From assembly GCF_027923555.1 (NCBI RefSeq), contig NZ_AP025523.1, positions 1,550,001 through 1,614,000 of the forward strand: a DNA stretch of 64,000 nucleotides, read 5' to 3'. Below, piece by piece: positions 8,366 through 17,397 of this stretch (position 1 is its first letter; each line of letters begins with the position of its first letter). The notes under the pieces are model-generated. The model was not told the DNA's origin and ran no database searches. It was given only the letters and a program-made list of their open reading frames with translations. Origin of the DNA: Vulcanimicrobium alpinum (GTDB lineage Bacteria > Vulcanimicrobiota > Vulcanimicrobiia > Vulcanimicrobiales > Vulcanimicrobiaceae). The translations under genes and the position numbers were made by a program.

Positions 8366-9621
8366 TCCGGATATCGACGCTCCCCAACGGTCTGCGCGTT
8401 CTGACCGAAACGATGACGCACGTGCGCTCGGCGACGGTCGGCGTCTGGTGCGACGTCGGCTCGGCGGTCGAGCCGCCCGAGCGGCGCGGGATCTCGCACC
8501 TGCTCGAGCACATGCTCTTCAAGGGGACGCCCCGCCGCAGCGCGCGCGAGATCGCCGAGGTGATGGACGCCGTCGGCGGCGAGCTCAACGCGATGACCGA
8601 CAAAGAGACGACGTGCTTTTACGCGCACGTCGTCGACCGCCGCCTCCCGCTGGCGATCGACGTCCTCGCCGACATGCTGCAGCACGCGCTGATCGATCCC
8701 GGCGATCTCGCCCGCGAACGGCAGGTCGTGCTCGAAGAGATCAAGATGTACGACGACTCGCCGGGCGAGGTCGTGAACGATCGCTTTTCGCGAACGCTTT
8801 GGCGCGGGGCGCACCTCGGCGATCCGACGATCGGCTACGCGCACACGGTCGAGGGGATCACGCGCGACGATCTGCTCGCCTGGCGCCGCGACCGCTACTC
8901 GCCGCAGACCGTCTTCATCACCGCGGCGGGGAACCTCGATCACGACGACGTCGTGCGGCTCGCCGCCGGTGCGTTCGCGCGCTTCGGCGGAAGCGCGGCG
9001 CCGCCGGTCCCCGAACGGCCGCACTTCACCCCCGATCTCGACGTGACCATCGACGACACCGAGCAGGCCTACGTGCTGCTCGGAATGCCGGGGCTCGCGC
9101 TGCGCGACGAGCGGCGCTACGCGCTCTCGGTGCTCGACACGATCCTCGGCGGCGGGATGTCGAGCCGGCTGTTCCAGAGCGTGCGCGAAGAGCGCGCGCT
9201 GGCGTACGAGATCTCGACGTTTCAGCAGGGCTATCGCGACGCCGGCCTGTACGGGGTGAGCGCCGGCTGCACGCCCGAGCGCGTGCAGGAGTGCGTCGAC
9301 GTCGTCCTCGACGAGATCGACCGGCTGCTCGACGACGGCGTGCGCGAAGCGGAGGTCGAGCGCGCGCGCGAGCACCTCAAGGGAAATCTCACGCTCGCGC
9401 TCGAGAGCACGTTCAACCGCATGTCGCGGTTGGCGCGCAACCATCTCGTGCACGGACGGCAGATCGCGACGGAAGAAGTGGAAGCGCAATTCGACGCGGT
9501 CGACGTGCACGCGGTCGACACGCTGGCGCGCGAACTGTTCGGTCCGGCGCAGCGCGGGCTGTGCGTGCTCGGCCCGAGCGCAGTGCGCAGCGTGCGGCTG
9601 CGCGGAGCCGCCGCGGCGTGA
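8362..9621 (+). CDS. M16-family zinc metallopeptidase (processing-peptidase-like)
   Basis: A 419-residue single-chain M16 (pitrilysin-clan) protease. The inverted zinc motif HLLEH is at residues 46-50, with the downstream Glu in the VVLEEIKMYDDSPGEVVND helix supplying the third ligand. The length fits the M16B mitochondrial-processing-peptidase/YmxG group, and a GGGMSSRLFQSVREERALAY loop is the family's second-domain signature. It starts with ATG overlapping the previous stop and is followed at 4-nt overlap by the Amj-like flippase. Substrate unknown. Confidence 0.92.
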   Translation: MIRISTLPNGLRVLTETMTHVRSATVGVWCDVGSAVEPPERRGISHLLEHMLFKGTPRRSAREIAEVMDAVGGELNAMTDKETTCFYAHVVDRRLPLAIDVLADMLQHALIDPGDLARERQVVLEEIKMYDDSPGEVVNDRFSRTLWRGAHLGDPTIGYAHTVEGITRDDLLAWRRDRYSPQTVFITAAGNLDHDDVVRLAAGAFARFGGSAAPPVPERPHFTPDLDVTIDDTEQAYVLLGMPGLALRDERRYALSVLDTILGGGMSSRLFQSVREERALAYEISTFQQGYRDAGLYGVSAGCTPERVQECVDVVLDEIDRLLDDGVREAEVERAREHLKGNLTLALESTFNRMSRLARNHLVHGRQIATEEVEAQFDAVDVHAVDTLARELFGPAQRGLCVLGPSAVRSVRLRGAAAA

Positions 9622-10475
9622 GCGCCGTCCTCAACGGCAACGTCATCCTCGCGGCTGCGGCAAACTTCATCCCCCAAGCGGTCGCGATGGGCGCGTACGC
9701 GGCGCGTTACGCAGGCGTCACCACCCGGCGCATCGCGACGGCGATCTCGCTGTTCAGCCTGCTCGTCACCGCGAGCCGGCTGGCGGCGCTGTTCATGACG
9801 CCGTCCCTGGGCGCGCTCGCCGACGGGACCGCGAACGCGGCGTTGGCCCGGCATCTCACGGCGGTGCCGGCGGAGGAACTGCACGTCTTCGACCTGCAGA
9901 TGCGAATCATCGTCGCGGCGGGCTCGGTCGGCATCCTGATGGGCGCGTTCATGCTGCCGCTGTTCCTGGCCGCATTCACCCGCGGCATCGGTTCGTTCGA
10001 GCGGCGCAAATCGATCCCGAGCGCCCTCTTCCGTCTGTTCGATCCCAAGGTGATGCTGTGGCTGCTGCGTCACCTCAAGCCGCAGCGCTTCTCGCTGGCC
10101 GACTTCCCGCTCTCGCGCGTGCCGCGGCGGCTGCTGATCTTCAACATCGTGCTCTACGCGGTGTACTCGGTCGGCGTCGTCGGCGCGTTCTACGCCAGCG
10201 TCATCGACTTGAGCTCGCGGACGACCGCGACCGGCCTCTCGGGTCTGGTGAACGGGATCGGAACGGTCGCGTTCGCGCTGTTCATCGATCCCACCACGGC
10301 GCTGATCGTCGACCAGACGGTCCGCGACGAGCGGCCGCGCCAGGACGTCGCTGCCATGATCTTCTGGCTGATCGTCACCGCCTTCATCGGCACGCTCCTC
10401 GCACAGCTGATCCTGTTCCCCGCCGCCGAATACATCGCCGCGGTCGCGCACGTCTGGCCGCACGGAAAATACTGA
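9618..10475 (+). CDS. amj: Amj-family (DUF2837) lipid II flippase-like membrane protein
   Basis: A 285-residue polytopic membrane protein. The region RRIATAISLFSLLVTASRLA followed by a L-x-P-S-L-G-A-L-A-D loop matches the Amj/YdaH family, shown in Bacillus subtilis to flip lipid II as an alternative to MurJ. Two further hydrophobic pairs flank a central amphipathic stretch (SFERRKSIPSALFRLF). GTG start overlaps the M16 stop, and the last base of its stop TGA is the first base of the lipoprotein ATG. Recognition is by pattern only. Other multi-spanning transporters are less likely given the tight N-terminal motif. Confidence 0.72.
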   Translation: MSAVLNGNVILAAAANFIPQAVAMGAYAARYAGVTTRRIATAISLFSLLVTASRLAALFMTPSLGALADGTANAALARHLTAVPAEELHVFDLQMRIIVAAGSVGILMGAFMLPLFLAAFTRGIGSFERRKSIPSALFRLFDPKVMLWLLRHLKPQRFSLADFPLSRVPRRLLIFNIVLYAVYSVGVVGAFYASVIDLSSRTTATGLSGLVNGIGTVAFALFIDPTTALIVDQTVRDERPRQDVAAMIFWLIVTAFIGTLLAQLILFPAAEYIAAVAHVWPHGKY

Positions 10476-11143
10476 TGCAGACTCCGCCGCTTCGCTCCTT
10501 CGCCGTTACCGTCGCGCTCGCGATGCTACCGCTCGCGACGACCGGCTGCGCCTCCGACGTCGCGCACTGGATCGCGCAGACCCGCAACCGTCAAGGCGAC
10601 GTCTCCCTCTCGCGCGGAAACTACCCCGACGCGTCGGTCGCCTACCAACTGGCGCTCAAGATCGATCCGACGAACCAGCACGCGCGCACCGGTCTCGTCG
10701 ACGTCCAGCTGACCCTGGCCAAGACGTTCTTCGCCGCCTCGAAATTTGAGGATGCGATCGACGCGCTTGCGGTCGCGGCGAAGTACGCGCCGAGCGACGA
10801 CCGCGTGCAGAGCATGCGCAACGAGATCGAGCAGTCCGAGATCAAGCGCGACATCGTCGTCTCGAACTACCCGTCGTATAAGGTGACCGGGGCGGCGCTG
10901 CGGCGCTCGTTCGAACAGCTCAAGACGCAGAACAACGACCTGCTGCTCGCGCTCAAGCGCTTCGACTACACCTACGACACGGCGGATCTCTCAGCCGCCA
11001 TACGTCAGAGCTACGCGCTCAACGACGAGGTCGCGCGCCTGACGGGACGGCTGGTCCAGTATCGCCAGCTCGTGGAGTCCGGGATCCCGGAGCACGGGAC
11101 CGAGAACCTCGCGCCCCCGGCCTCCCTGCTCCCCCTCCCGTAG
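10475..11143 (+). CDS. TPR-containing lipoprotein
   Basis: A 222-residue predicted lipoprotein. The n-region MQTPPLRSF, a hydrophobic stretch and the lipobox TTGC (Cys about residue 25) indicate signal peptidase II processing. Two or three tetratricopeptide-like repeats follow (GDVSLSRGNYPDASVAYQLA, then KFEDAIDALAVAAKYAP), and then a coiled-coil-like helical tail. It overlaps the flippase stop by one base (TGATG), so it is probably translated with it and may act in the same envelope process. Function otherwise unknown. Confidence 0.8.
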   Translation: MQTPPLRSFAVTVALAMLPLATTGCASDVAHWIAQTRNRQGDVSLSRGNYPDASVAYQLALKIDPTNQHARTGLVDVQLTLAKTFFAASKFEDAIDALAVAAKYAPSDDRVQSMRNEIEQSEIKRDIVVSNYPSYKVTGAALRRSFEQLKTQNNDLLLALKRFDYTYDTADLSAAIRQSYALNDEVARLTGRLVQYRQLVESGIPEHGTENLAPPASLLPLP

Positions 11144-11146
11144 CGG

Positions 11147-11407
11147 TCAGCTCTGACCGTTGCCGTCGTCCGCCGCGGCGTCGGCGGGGTGGCCGCCGAA
11201 CAGCCCTTCGACGCGCCCGATCTCGGCGTTGATCGCGTTGTTCGCGGCGAGATCGACGCCGGTCTTGATCATCGCATCCATCGCGCCGCCGCCTGGAATG
11301 CGGCTCGCCACGCCGTCGATGACGTTGTTGATCGCGCCGTCGGCGGCGGTATCGATCGCGGCGTCGCCGGCGAATCCCGCTGCTTTTTCGAACAGGTTCT
11401 CAGCCAT
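11147..11407 (-). CDS. Small hypothetical Ala/Asn/Gly-rich protein
   Basis: An 86-residue acidic protein starting MAENLFEKAAGFAGDAAID, with repeated short AINN/AIN-type motifs and Gly-rich turns (RIPGGGAMD, GLFGG). No signal peptide, transmembrane helix or Cys is present. It resembles no family I know. The minus-strand reading is supported by ATG at 11407 and an upstream GAAAGAGGTCCG purine stretch (GAGG 6 nt before the ATG). It lies convergent with the lipoprotein (3-nt gap) and divergent from the dioxygenase. Confidence 0.55.
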   Translation of the reverse strand: MAENLFEKAAGFAGDAAIDTAADGAINNVIDGVASRIPGGGAMDAMIKTGVDLAANNAINAEIGRVEGLFGGHPADAAADDGNGQS

Positions 11408-11506
11408 CACGGACCTCTTTCGTCGGATAGGGGACGGAGCAATTCGCGCTCCCTCCGGACGGACCTCGCCACGTCCGCGCCCGCGGGCGTGTTGCAGGGA
11501 GCGACG

Positions 11507-12280
11507 ATGATGCAGCACACGATGCCGGCGGTCTTTTTCGGGCACGGCAGCCCGATGAACGCGATCGAACGCAACCCGTTCACCGACGCGTGGGAAGCGA
11601 TCGGGCGCGAGATCCCGCGCCCGCGCGCGGTGCTCGCCGTCTCGGCGCACTGGTACACCAACGGCACCGGCGTCACGGCGATGCCGCAGCCGCCGACGAT
11701 TCACGACTTCGGCAACTTCCCGCAGGAGCTGCACCGCTATCAGTATCCGGCGCCGGGCGATCCGGCGCTCGCTGCGTCCGTGCGCACGCTGCTCCGGCCG
11801 ACCGACGTCGCGCTTGACGAGAACTGGGGGCTCGACCACGGCGTGTGGTCGGTCCTCTGCCACGTCTTCCCGAAGGCCGACGTTCCGGTGGTGCAGTTGA
11901 GCATCGACGCGACGCAGTCGCCGGGCGCGCTGTTCGCAACGGCAAAGAAACTGGCGCCGCTGCGCGACGACGGCGTGTTCGTCATCGCGAGCGGCAACGT
12001 CGTGCACAATCTCGCCGAGATGCGTTTCGGTGATGCAGCGCCGACGCCGTGGGCGGTCGCCTACGAGGCGCGCGTGCGCGATGCGGCCGCCGTCGGCGAC
12101 GACGCGACGTTGATCGCCTACGATCGCCTCCCGGACGCCGCGATCGCGGCACCCGACATCGAGCACTTCCTCCCGCTGCTCTACATCCTCGCGCTGCGGC
12201 GCGACGGAGAGACGCCGTCGTTTCCGACCGCAGGCATCGTCGCGCGCGCGATCTCGATGCTCAGCGTCCGCTTGGGCTAA
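11507..12280 (+). CDS. DODA-type extradiol aromatic ring-opening dioxygenase (YgiD-like)
   Basis: A 257-residue class III extradiol dioxygenase-fold protein. Metal-site histidines lie in FFGHGSPMNA, VSAHWYT and LDHGVWSVL, and a further His lies in GNVVHNLAEM, the set seen in plant DODA and E. coli YgiD. YgiD opens L-DOPA in vitro, but its natural substrate is unclear. Two ATG codons are adjacent at 11507 and 11510, with a GGGAG element just upstream. It is a stand-alone gene, ending 21 nt from a convergent glycosyltransferase. Confidence 0.9.
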   Translation: MMQHTMPAVFFGHGSPMNAIERNPFTDAWEAIGREIPRPRAVLAVSAHWYTNGTGVTAMPQPPTIHDFGNFPQELHRYQYPAPGDPALAASVRTLLRPTDVALDENWGLDHGVWSVLCHVFPKADVPVVQLSIDATQSPGALFATAKKLAPLRDDGVFVIASGNVVHNLAEMRFGDAAPTPWAVAYEARVRDAAAVGDDATLIAYDRLPDAAIAAPDIEHFLPLLYILALRRDGETPSFPTAGIVARAISMLSVRLG

Positions 12281-12301
12281 GGGCGCATCCTCGCGCCGGC
12301 G

Positions 12302-13891
12302 TCAGCAGGGGTTCGGCGCGGTCTTCCACTCGCGGCGCCAGCCGGCGTAGGCGCCGGCCATTTCGCGTTTGCGGAACGCCCGCCAGCGCACCTCGGCGCC
12401 GGTCTTCACCAGCGCGGGATCGGTCTGGTAGACCGGCCACGCGGCGGCGGGATCGACGAGCGGAAAGCGATCGAGCCAGCAATAGAGCTCGAGGTTCGTC
12501 TGCTTGAGCCGCGCGTGTTCGACGGAGATGAAGTAGCGCGCGCCTTTGCGGATCGCGCTTTGCTCGTCGAACGGCGTCCAGAGGTGCGGATCTTCCTCCC
12601 AGCCTTTGCGGTTGATCGTGTAGAGGATCGACGGGTCGTAGTGCCCCATCACCACGAGCGCGCCGGGCGCGAGCGTCGCGTCAAGCGTTTTCGCGCGCAC
12701 GTAGTTCACCCGGCTCCAGCCGTAATACGGGGCGATCTGTCGATATCCGACGCCCAGCGCGAGCAGCCACGTCAACGCCGCGATCCCCGCCAGCGTCGCA
12801 CGCCGCGGGGGCGCATCGCCCCAGCGTTCCTTCGCCCACGCCGCAAGCGAACCGATCGCAAGCGCGGCGAGCGGCAGCAGGATGTAGAGATAGTAGTCGA
12901 CGCGCTCGACCGTGACGACCACGTACGCATAGAGGAGTCCGCCGCCGAGCCAGCCCCAGAGCAGGGCGTCGCTGCGGGAGCGCAGCGGGACGCAGAACCC
13001 CACGACGGCGAGCGCGATCCCGACCGGCCCGGCCATCGTCGTGGCGAGCATCTTGAGCGCGTGGCCGAACGCGACCGCCTTCGCGCCGAATGCGGGCACC
13101 GACGTCAACGCGCCGGCGAGCGACGGGAGAACGTGCAGTTTCGTGATCCCGCTCGCCCAGTGCCACTCGGCGTGCGACGAGACGATTTGGTCGTAGACGG
13201 CGAGCGGGACGAACGCGAGCGCGAAGAGCGCCCACATCTGCGCGCGCGTCACGGTCCCGCGCAGACCGAACGCCGCGAGCGCCGCCGTGGCGACCGGGAT
13301 CGCCGCCGTCACCGCGACGGGCTTGGCGAGAAACGCGACCATCAGCAGCAGCGCGGCGGGCAACCACAGCCGCCACGAACGTCCGTCGCCGTCGACGATC
13401 CAGCGCGCGCACGCGTAGAGCGCGCAGGTCGTGAAGAACACCATCGCGGTGTCGGGCATGAAGGTGTGGCTGTAGTACCACGCCCCCGGCAGCACGGCGT
13501 ACGCCGCCGCAGCGGCAACGCCCGCGATCGCCGAGCGGAACAGGTAGCGCCCGAACGCGCCCACGACGACGATCGTCGCGACCCCGAACGCGTACGAGAT
13601 CAGCCGGCCGAAGATTTCGTGGACGCCTGCGAGCTTGTAGAGCGTCGCGGCGAGGAACGGGACGATCTGCAGTTCGAGCTCGACGTAGTTGGGCGGCGGC
13701 CCGTTGTAATCGGTCTGCGGATAGAGCGGGTTGTACTGCAGCAGTGCGAAGTTGCGCGCGATCGCCGCGGTGTCGCCCTGGCGCCAGCCCGGATGGTCGA
13801 AGATCGGGCTATGCAGGCCTTTCGCGCGCAGCACGGCGCCGGCGAGCGCGCAGCAGAGCGTCGCCAGCCAGAACAGACGCGCCGGGGTCAT
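12302..13891 (-). CDS. Membrane glycosyltransferase of the GT39/ArnT-like (GT-C) class
   Basis: A 529-residue GT-C-fold protein with about 11-13 hydrophobic helices. The first periplasmic loop carries FDHPGWRQGDTAAIARNF, equivalent to the acidic catalytic loop of ArnT/protein-mannosyltransferase relatives, and a second loop has SHTFMPDTAMVFF. Such enzymes transfer a sugar from a polyprenyl-phosphate donor outside the inner membrane. ATG at 13891 overlaps the stop of gtrA by 4 nt. It is the last gene of a three-gene minus-strand operon. Acceptor and sugar are unknown. Confidence 0.85.
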   Translation of the reverse strand: MTPARLFWLATLCCALAGAVLRAKGLHSPIFDHPGWRQGDTAAIARNFALLQYNPLYPQTDYNGPPPNYVELELQIVPFLAATLYKLAGVHEIFGRLISYAFGVATIVVVGAFGRYLFRSAIAGVAAAAAYAVLPGAWYYSHTFMPDTAMVFFTTCALYACARWIVDGDGRSWRLWLPAALLLMVAFLAKPVAVTAAIPVATAALAAFGLRGTVTRAQMWALFALAFVPLAVYDQIVSSHAEWHWASGITKLHVLPSLAGALTSVPAFGAKAVAFGHALKMLATTMAGPVGIALAVVGFCVPLRSRSDALLWGWLGGGLLYAYVVVTVERVDYYLYILLPLAALAIGSLAAWAKERWGDAPPRRATLAGIAALTWLLALGVGYRQIAPYYGWSRVNYVRAKTLDATLAPGALVVMGHYDPSILYTINRKGWEEDPHLWTPFDEQSAIRKGARYFISVEHARLKQTNLELYCWLDRFPLVDPAAAWPVYQTDPALVKTGAEVRWRAFRKREMAGAYAGWRREWKTAPNPC

Positions 13892-14322
13892 GCGACCGAT
13901 CGAAACGTCCAGTACTTGTTCACGAAGAAGTTCACCACGATCCCGGCGCAGGTCGCGACGAACCACGTTTTGTGGCCGTGCCCCAGATACGGCGCAATGA
14001 CGGCGGACAGCGCAAGACCGACCAGCAGCGCCAGTACCGAAACGGAGAGGAATTGCGCCCCCTCCTTTCCTGCGTGTCCGGTGGAACGGAACGTCCAACT
14101 GCGGTTGAGGAAGTAGTTCGAGACGCCGCCGGCGAGAAACGACGCCGAGTAGATCGCGAAGTACGGCCCCGTCCCGTGCTTATTAAATGCGCCCTGCAAC
14201 ACAGTGAAGATCGCTAAGTTTACGATGAAGCCGGACGCGCCGACGATCCCGAACTTCACGAACTGCCGCACGCCGCGGCGTTCGCGCACGCGCTGGAGCA
14301 GGGTCGTGCGGGCTTCGCTCAT
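13888..14322 (-). CDS. GtrA-family membrane protein
   Basis: A 144-residue GtrA-like protein with four transmembrane helices. The start FVKFGIVGASGFIVNLAIF and the later NYFLNRSWTF and FFVNKYWTF repeats are diagnostic. Family members are thought to flip polyprenyl-phosphate-linked sugars or help glycosyltransferases that use them. It is sandwiched, with 4-nt overlaps on both sides, between two GT-C enzymes. This points to a lipid-linked sugar used for envelope decoration. No GtrB-type GT2 that would load the lipid is adjacent. Confidence 0.92.
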   Translation of the reverse strand: MSEARTTLLQRVRERRGVRQFVKFGIVGASGFIVNLAIFTVLQGAFNKHGTGPYFAIYSASFLAGGVSNYFLNRSWTFRSTGHAGKEGAQFLSVSVLALLVGLALSAVIAPYLGHGHKTWFVATCAGIVVNFFVNKYWTFRSVA

Positions 14323-15878
14323 GCGACCCAATACCAGTCGGCGAAGAGCACCGTGAAGAGCCCCAAGAGCGGAAGCGAAAACGCGACGTACGCGTTGTTG
14401 AACGACTGGCGTCCGCCCCACAGCCCGAACAGCACGAACATCGGGAAGAGCACCAGCGCGAAGCGCGGCATGCTCATCAGGCTCGACGTGCACATCGGGA
14501 CGAGGATCGAGAGCGCCATGTAGACCGTGTACGAGAGGCGCAGGCGGCGGAAGCCGGCGACGAGCACGACGAGCATCAGCAGGGTGAAGCCGAGTTCGAG
14601 GCTTTCGTTCGCGATCGTCTGCGGCGCGTGCGCGTGCGCGATCTTGGTGATCGTCGTGCTGACGCTCGTCCACGGCCACGCGAGGTGGCGGCCCCAGTGC
14701 GTCTGCACGTGCGAGAAGCGCAGCGGATCGCCGCTGATGACCCACAGGTACGCCATGTACGAGAGCAGTCCGAGCGGGACGAGCGCGAGGCCGATGATGG
14801 GTTTGACGATGTCGTCGAGCCAGTAGCGGAAGAACTCGCGGCCGCCCTCGCGCGCGGCGATCGCCCACTCGATGAACAGCGGCGCGGCGAGCAGGATTCC
14901 CTCGGATCGCGTCAGCGCGGCGAAGAACCCGAAGATCCCGGCGGTGAGCCAGCGCCGTTCGCGCACGTAGTAGAACGAGGCGACGCTCAGGAACAGGAAC
15001 AGCGACTCGGCGTAGACCGCGGAGAAGAAGATCGCCGTCGGGAAGATCGAGACGTAGAACGTCGCCCGCTGCGCGACGGCGCGGTTGTACTCGTGCTCGA
15101 TCAGCTTGTAGAGGAAGAGCAGGGCGAAGAAGATCGCCGCATTCGAGACGAGCAGCCCGGCGATCAGGTGCGAGCCGGTGAGCGCGCCGAGCGCGCGGAT
15201 CAGGAGCGGGTAGAGCGGGAAGAACGCGGGCTCCGTCCCGGAGTAGCCTTGCGCCGCGATCCCCAGGTAGTGCTCGGCGTCCCAGCGGCCCCACACCGCG
15301 AGCAGCATGTTCGTCGACGCCGCGAAGTGCGTCCCGGGCCGCTGGCCGATCACCATCGACGCGAGTTCGGCGATCGCGAGCAGGGTGAGGCGCGTGACGA
15401 TGAACGTCGACGCGACGTCGCGGACGGTGCGGTTGAGTTTCGCGGCGATCGCGAGCTTGGCGAGGACGAACGTCCCGAGCGCGATCGCGCTCCACAGCCC
15501 GCCGCCGTTGGCGCCGATCGGCGGGAGCAGCGTACCCCAGAGCAAAGCCAGCGCCGCCCACGAGAGCGCGTCGTACCGCAGGGCGGTCCGTTCCGAGACG
15601 TCGGCGCGCCGCGCGAAGTAGCGCCCGTAGCCGATCCAGCCGGCGTACGCAACCGCAAGGCCGGCGACGAGCGCCGGCGGCAAGGTGACGTCGAGAAACG
15701 CCGGGCCGTGGGGCGCGCGCAGCGCGAGCCCATACCACAGGAAAAAGCCAAGGGAGAGACCGGCGATGCCGACCGCGGCGGCGGCTGGAAAGCCGACCGA
15801 AGCGACGAGCGCCGCGGGTCTCGTGCGGGCGGCGCCCCCGACGACGGCGAGATTCACGAACGCACCGGTTCCGCGCAC
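14319..15878 (-). CDS. PIG-V-like mannosyltransferase family membrane protein
   Basis: A GT-C-type integral membrane protein of up to 519 residues. The diagnostic loop WGRWDAEHYLGIAAQGY followed by PAFFPLYPLLIRALG is characteristic of the PIG-V/mannosyltransferase-2 family, which uses dolichyl/polyprenyl-phosphate mannose. Ten or more hydrophobic helices are seen. Start is ambiguous: GTG at 15878 is chosen because it leaves room for the divergent reductase, while GTG 15857 and the ATG at 15998 are alternatives. It begins the operon with gtrA and the GT39-like gene. Confidence 0.82.
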   Translation of the reverse strand: MRGTGAFVNLAVVGGAARTRPAALVASVGFPAAAAVGIAGLSLGFFLWYGLALRAPHGPAFLDVTLPPALVAGLAVAYAGWIGYGRYFARRADVSERTALRYDALSWAALALLWGTLLPPIGANGGGLWSAIALGTFVLAKLAIAAKLNRTVRDVASTFIVTRLTLLAIAELASMVIGQRPGTHFAASTNMLLAVWGRWDAEHYLGIAAQGYSGTEPAFFPLYPLLIRALGALTGSHLIAGLLVSNAAIFFALLFLYKLIEHEYNRAVAQRATFYVSIFPTAIFFSAVYAESLFLFLSVASFYYVRERRWLTAGIFGFFAALTRSEGILLAAPLFIEWAIAAREGGREFFRYWLDDIVKPIIGLALVPLGLLSYMAYLWVISGDPLRFSHVQTHWGRHLAWPWTSVSTTITKIAHAHAPQTIANESLELGFTLLMLVVLVAGFRRLRLSYTVYMALSILVPMCTSSLMSMPRFALVLFPMFVLFGLWGGRQSFNNAYVAFSLPLLGLFTVLFADWYWVA

Positions 15879-15989
15879 CCCGCCGCGGTCGCCTGCATGA
15901 ATCGCACGCCGGCGGCGGCAAAAGCCGGAACCGTCGGGGACCGCAGGCGTGTCCGAGGGTGCGGACCCCGGAACCAAGGGAGCAGCACC

Positions 15990-17396
15990 ATTCCACATCG
16001 CTTCGATCTGATCGTCATCGGCGCCGGCAGCGGCGGCTACGCCGCCGCACGCACGGCCCGGGACCTCGGCGCGAACGTCGCGCTCGTCGACCGCGGACCG
16101 CTCGGCGGGCTGTGCATCCTGCGCGGCTGCATGCCGTCGAAGACGCTGCTGGCGACCGCCGATCGGCTCCACGAGATCCGCACCGCCGGCGAGCTCGCCG
16201 TGACGGTCGGCGATCCGGCCGTCGATTACGCGAAACTCGCCGCGCGCAAACGCGAGCTCGTCCGGGGGTGGGCCGACTACCGCATCGCCGGGATCGACAC
16301 GTTCCCGCTGTTCTCCGGCGACGCGCGCTTCGAGTCGCCGACGACCCTGCGGGTCGGCCAGGAGATTTTCTACGCGCCGCGCTTCATCATCGCGACCGGC
16401 AGCATCACCGCGCCGGCCGCACTCCCCGGACTGCGCGAAGCCGGCTTCATCGACAGCGACGAAGCGCTCGATCTCACCGCGCCGCCGAAATCGCTGATCG
16501 TGCTCGGCGGCGGCTACGTCGGCAGCGAGCTGGGGCAGTTCTTCCATCGCGTCGGCGTCCCGACCACGATGATCATCCGCGCGCAGCATCTGCTCTCGGG
16601 CGAAGACCACGACATCGGGACCGGTCTGACCGAATACTTCCGCGAGGAAGGGATCCGCATCGAGACCGGTGCACGCGTCGAGCGCGTGACGGTGCGCGAC
16701 GACGGAATGAAGGTCGTGCACTATCTGCAGGACGGCGAACATCGCTCGGCCGCCGCGCACGAGATCTTTTACGCGCTCGGCCGCGTCCCCAACGTCTGCG
16801 ACATGAACCTCGATGCTGCGGGCGTCGAGCATCACGACATCACCGGGATCCCGGTCGACGAGACGCTGCGCAGCACGAATCCCGATATCTTCGCGGTCGG
16901 CGACGTCACCGGACAGTTTCCGCTCGTGCACGTCGCGATCCAGCAGGGTGAGATCGCGGGACGCAACGCCGCGACCGGCGCGCGCGAACGCGCCGACTAC
17001 CGCCTCACCAAGACGCACACGGTCTTCACCGATCCGCAGGTCGCCGTCGTCGGCGAGACCGAGCGCGAACTCGAGAAGGCGGGGATCCCGTTTCTGCGCG
17101 CGACGTATCCGTTCAACGATCACGGCAAAGCCGTCGCGCTGGGGAAGACGAAGGGCTTCGTGAAGATGCTGGCGTCGCCGGCCGACGGCACGATCCTGGG
17201 CGCGTCGATCCTCGGCCCCGACGCCTCGGATCTGATCGAGCCGCTGATCGTCGCGATGGCCTATCGCGCGACGGTACAGGATTACGCGCGCATCCCGCAT
17301 CTCCACCCGACCCTCGTCGAGATCCTGACCTACCCCGCGGAAGAGATCGCCGAGCAGCTGCACGACGTGCAGACGCTCACCGCCGTTGCCAACTAG
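15990..17396 (+). CDS. Dihydrolipoyl dehydrogenase/mercuric-reductase-like flavin disulfide oxidoreductase
   Basis: A 468-residue class I FAD/NAD(P) disulfide reductase. An FAD-binding GAGSGGYAAA motif lies near the N-terminus. The redox pair sits in GGLCILRGCMPSK (C-x4-C). The NAD site is VLGGGYVGSELGQF, and the C-terminal active-site His-Glu pair is in HLHPTLVE. The region downstream of ATG 15897 is not conserved. AAGGGAG at 15976-15982 sits 7 nt before an ATT at 15990, just ahead of the conserved HRFDLIVIGAG, so ATT is the favoured start. No 2-oxoacid dehydrogenase or mer genes are adjacent, so the substrate is open. Confidence 0.9.
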   Translation: MPHRFDLIVIGAGSGGYAAARTARDLGANVALVDRGPLGGLCILRGCMPSKTLLATADRLHEIRTAGELAVTVGDPAVDYAKLAARKRELVRGWADYRIAGIDTFPLFSGDARFESPTTLRVGQEIFYAPRFIIATGSITAPAALPGLREAGFIDSDEALDLTAPPKSLIVLGGGYVGSELGQFFHRVGVPTTMIIRAQHLLSGEDHDIGTGLTEYFREEGIRIETGARVERVTVRDDGMKVVHYLQDGEHRSAAAHEIFYALGRVPNVCDMNLDAAGVEHHDITGIPVDETLRSTNPDIFAVGDVTGQFPLVHVAIQQGEIAGRNAATGARERADYRLTKTHTVFTDPQVAVVGETERELEKAGIPFLRATYPFNDHGKAVALGKTKGFVKMLASPADGTILGASILGPDASDLIEPLIVAMAYRATVQDYARIPHLHPTLVEILTYPAEEIAEQLHDVQTLTAVAN

Positions 17397-17397
17397 G

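Noticed and set aside
12515-14116. 533-residue plus-strand ORF opposite the GT39-like gene
   Set aside because: Arg/Asp/Glu-rich low-complexity translation typical of antisense frames in high-GC DNA. The minus strand has a clear membrane enzyme.
14628-15896. Long plus-strand extension upstream of the flavin reductase
   Set aside because: Composition is that of an antisense shadow of the PIG-V-like gene. The reductase fold begins only near 15999.
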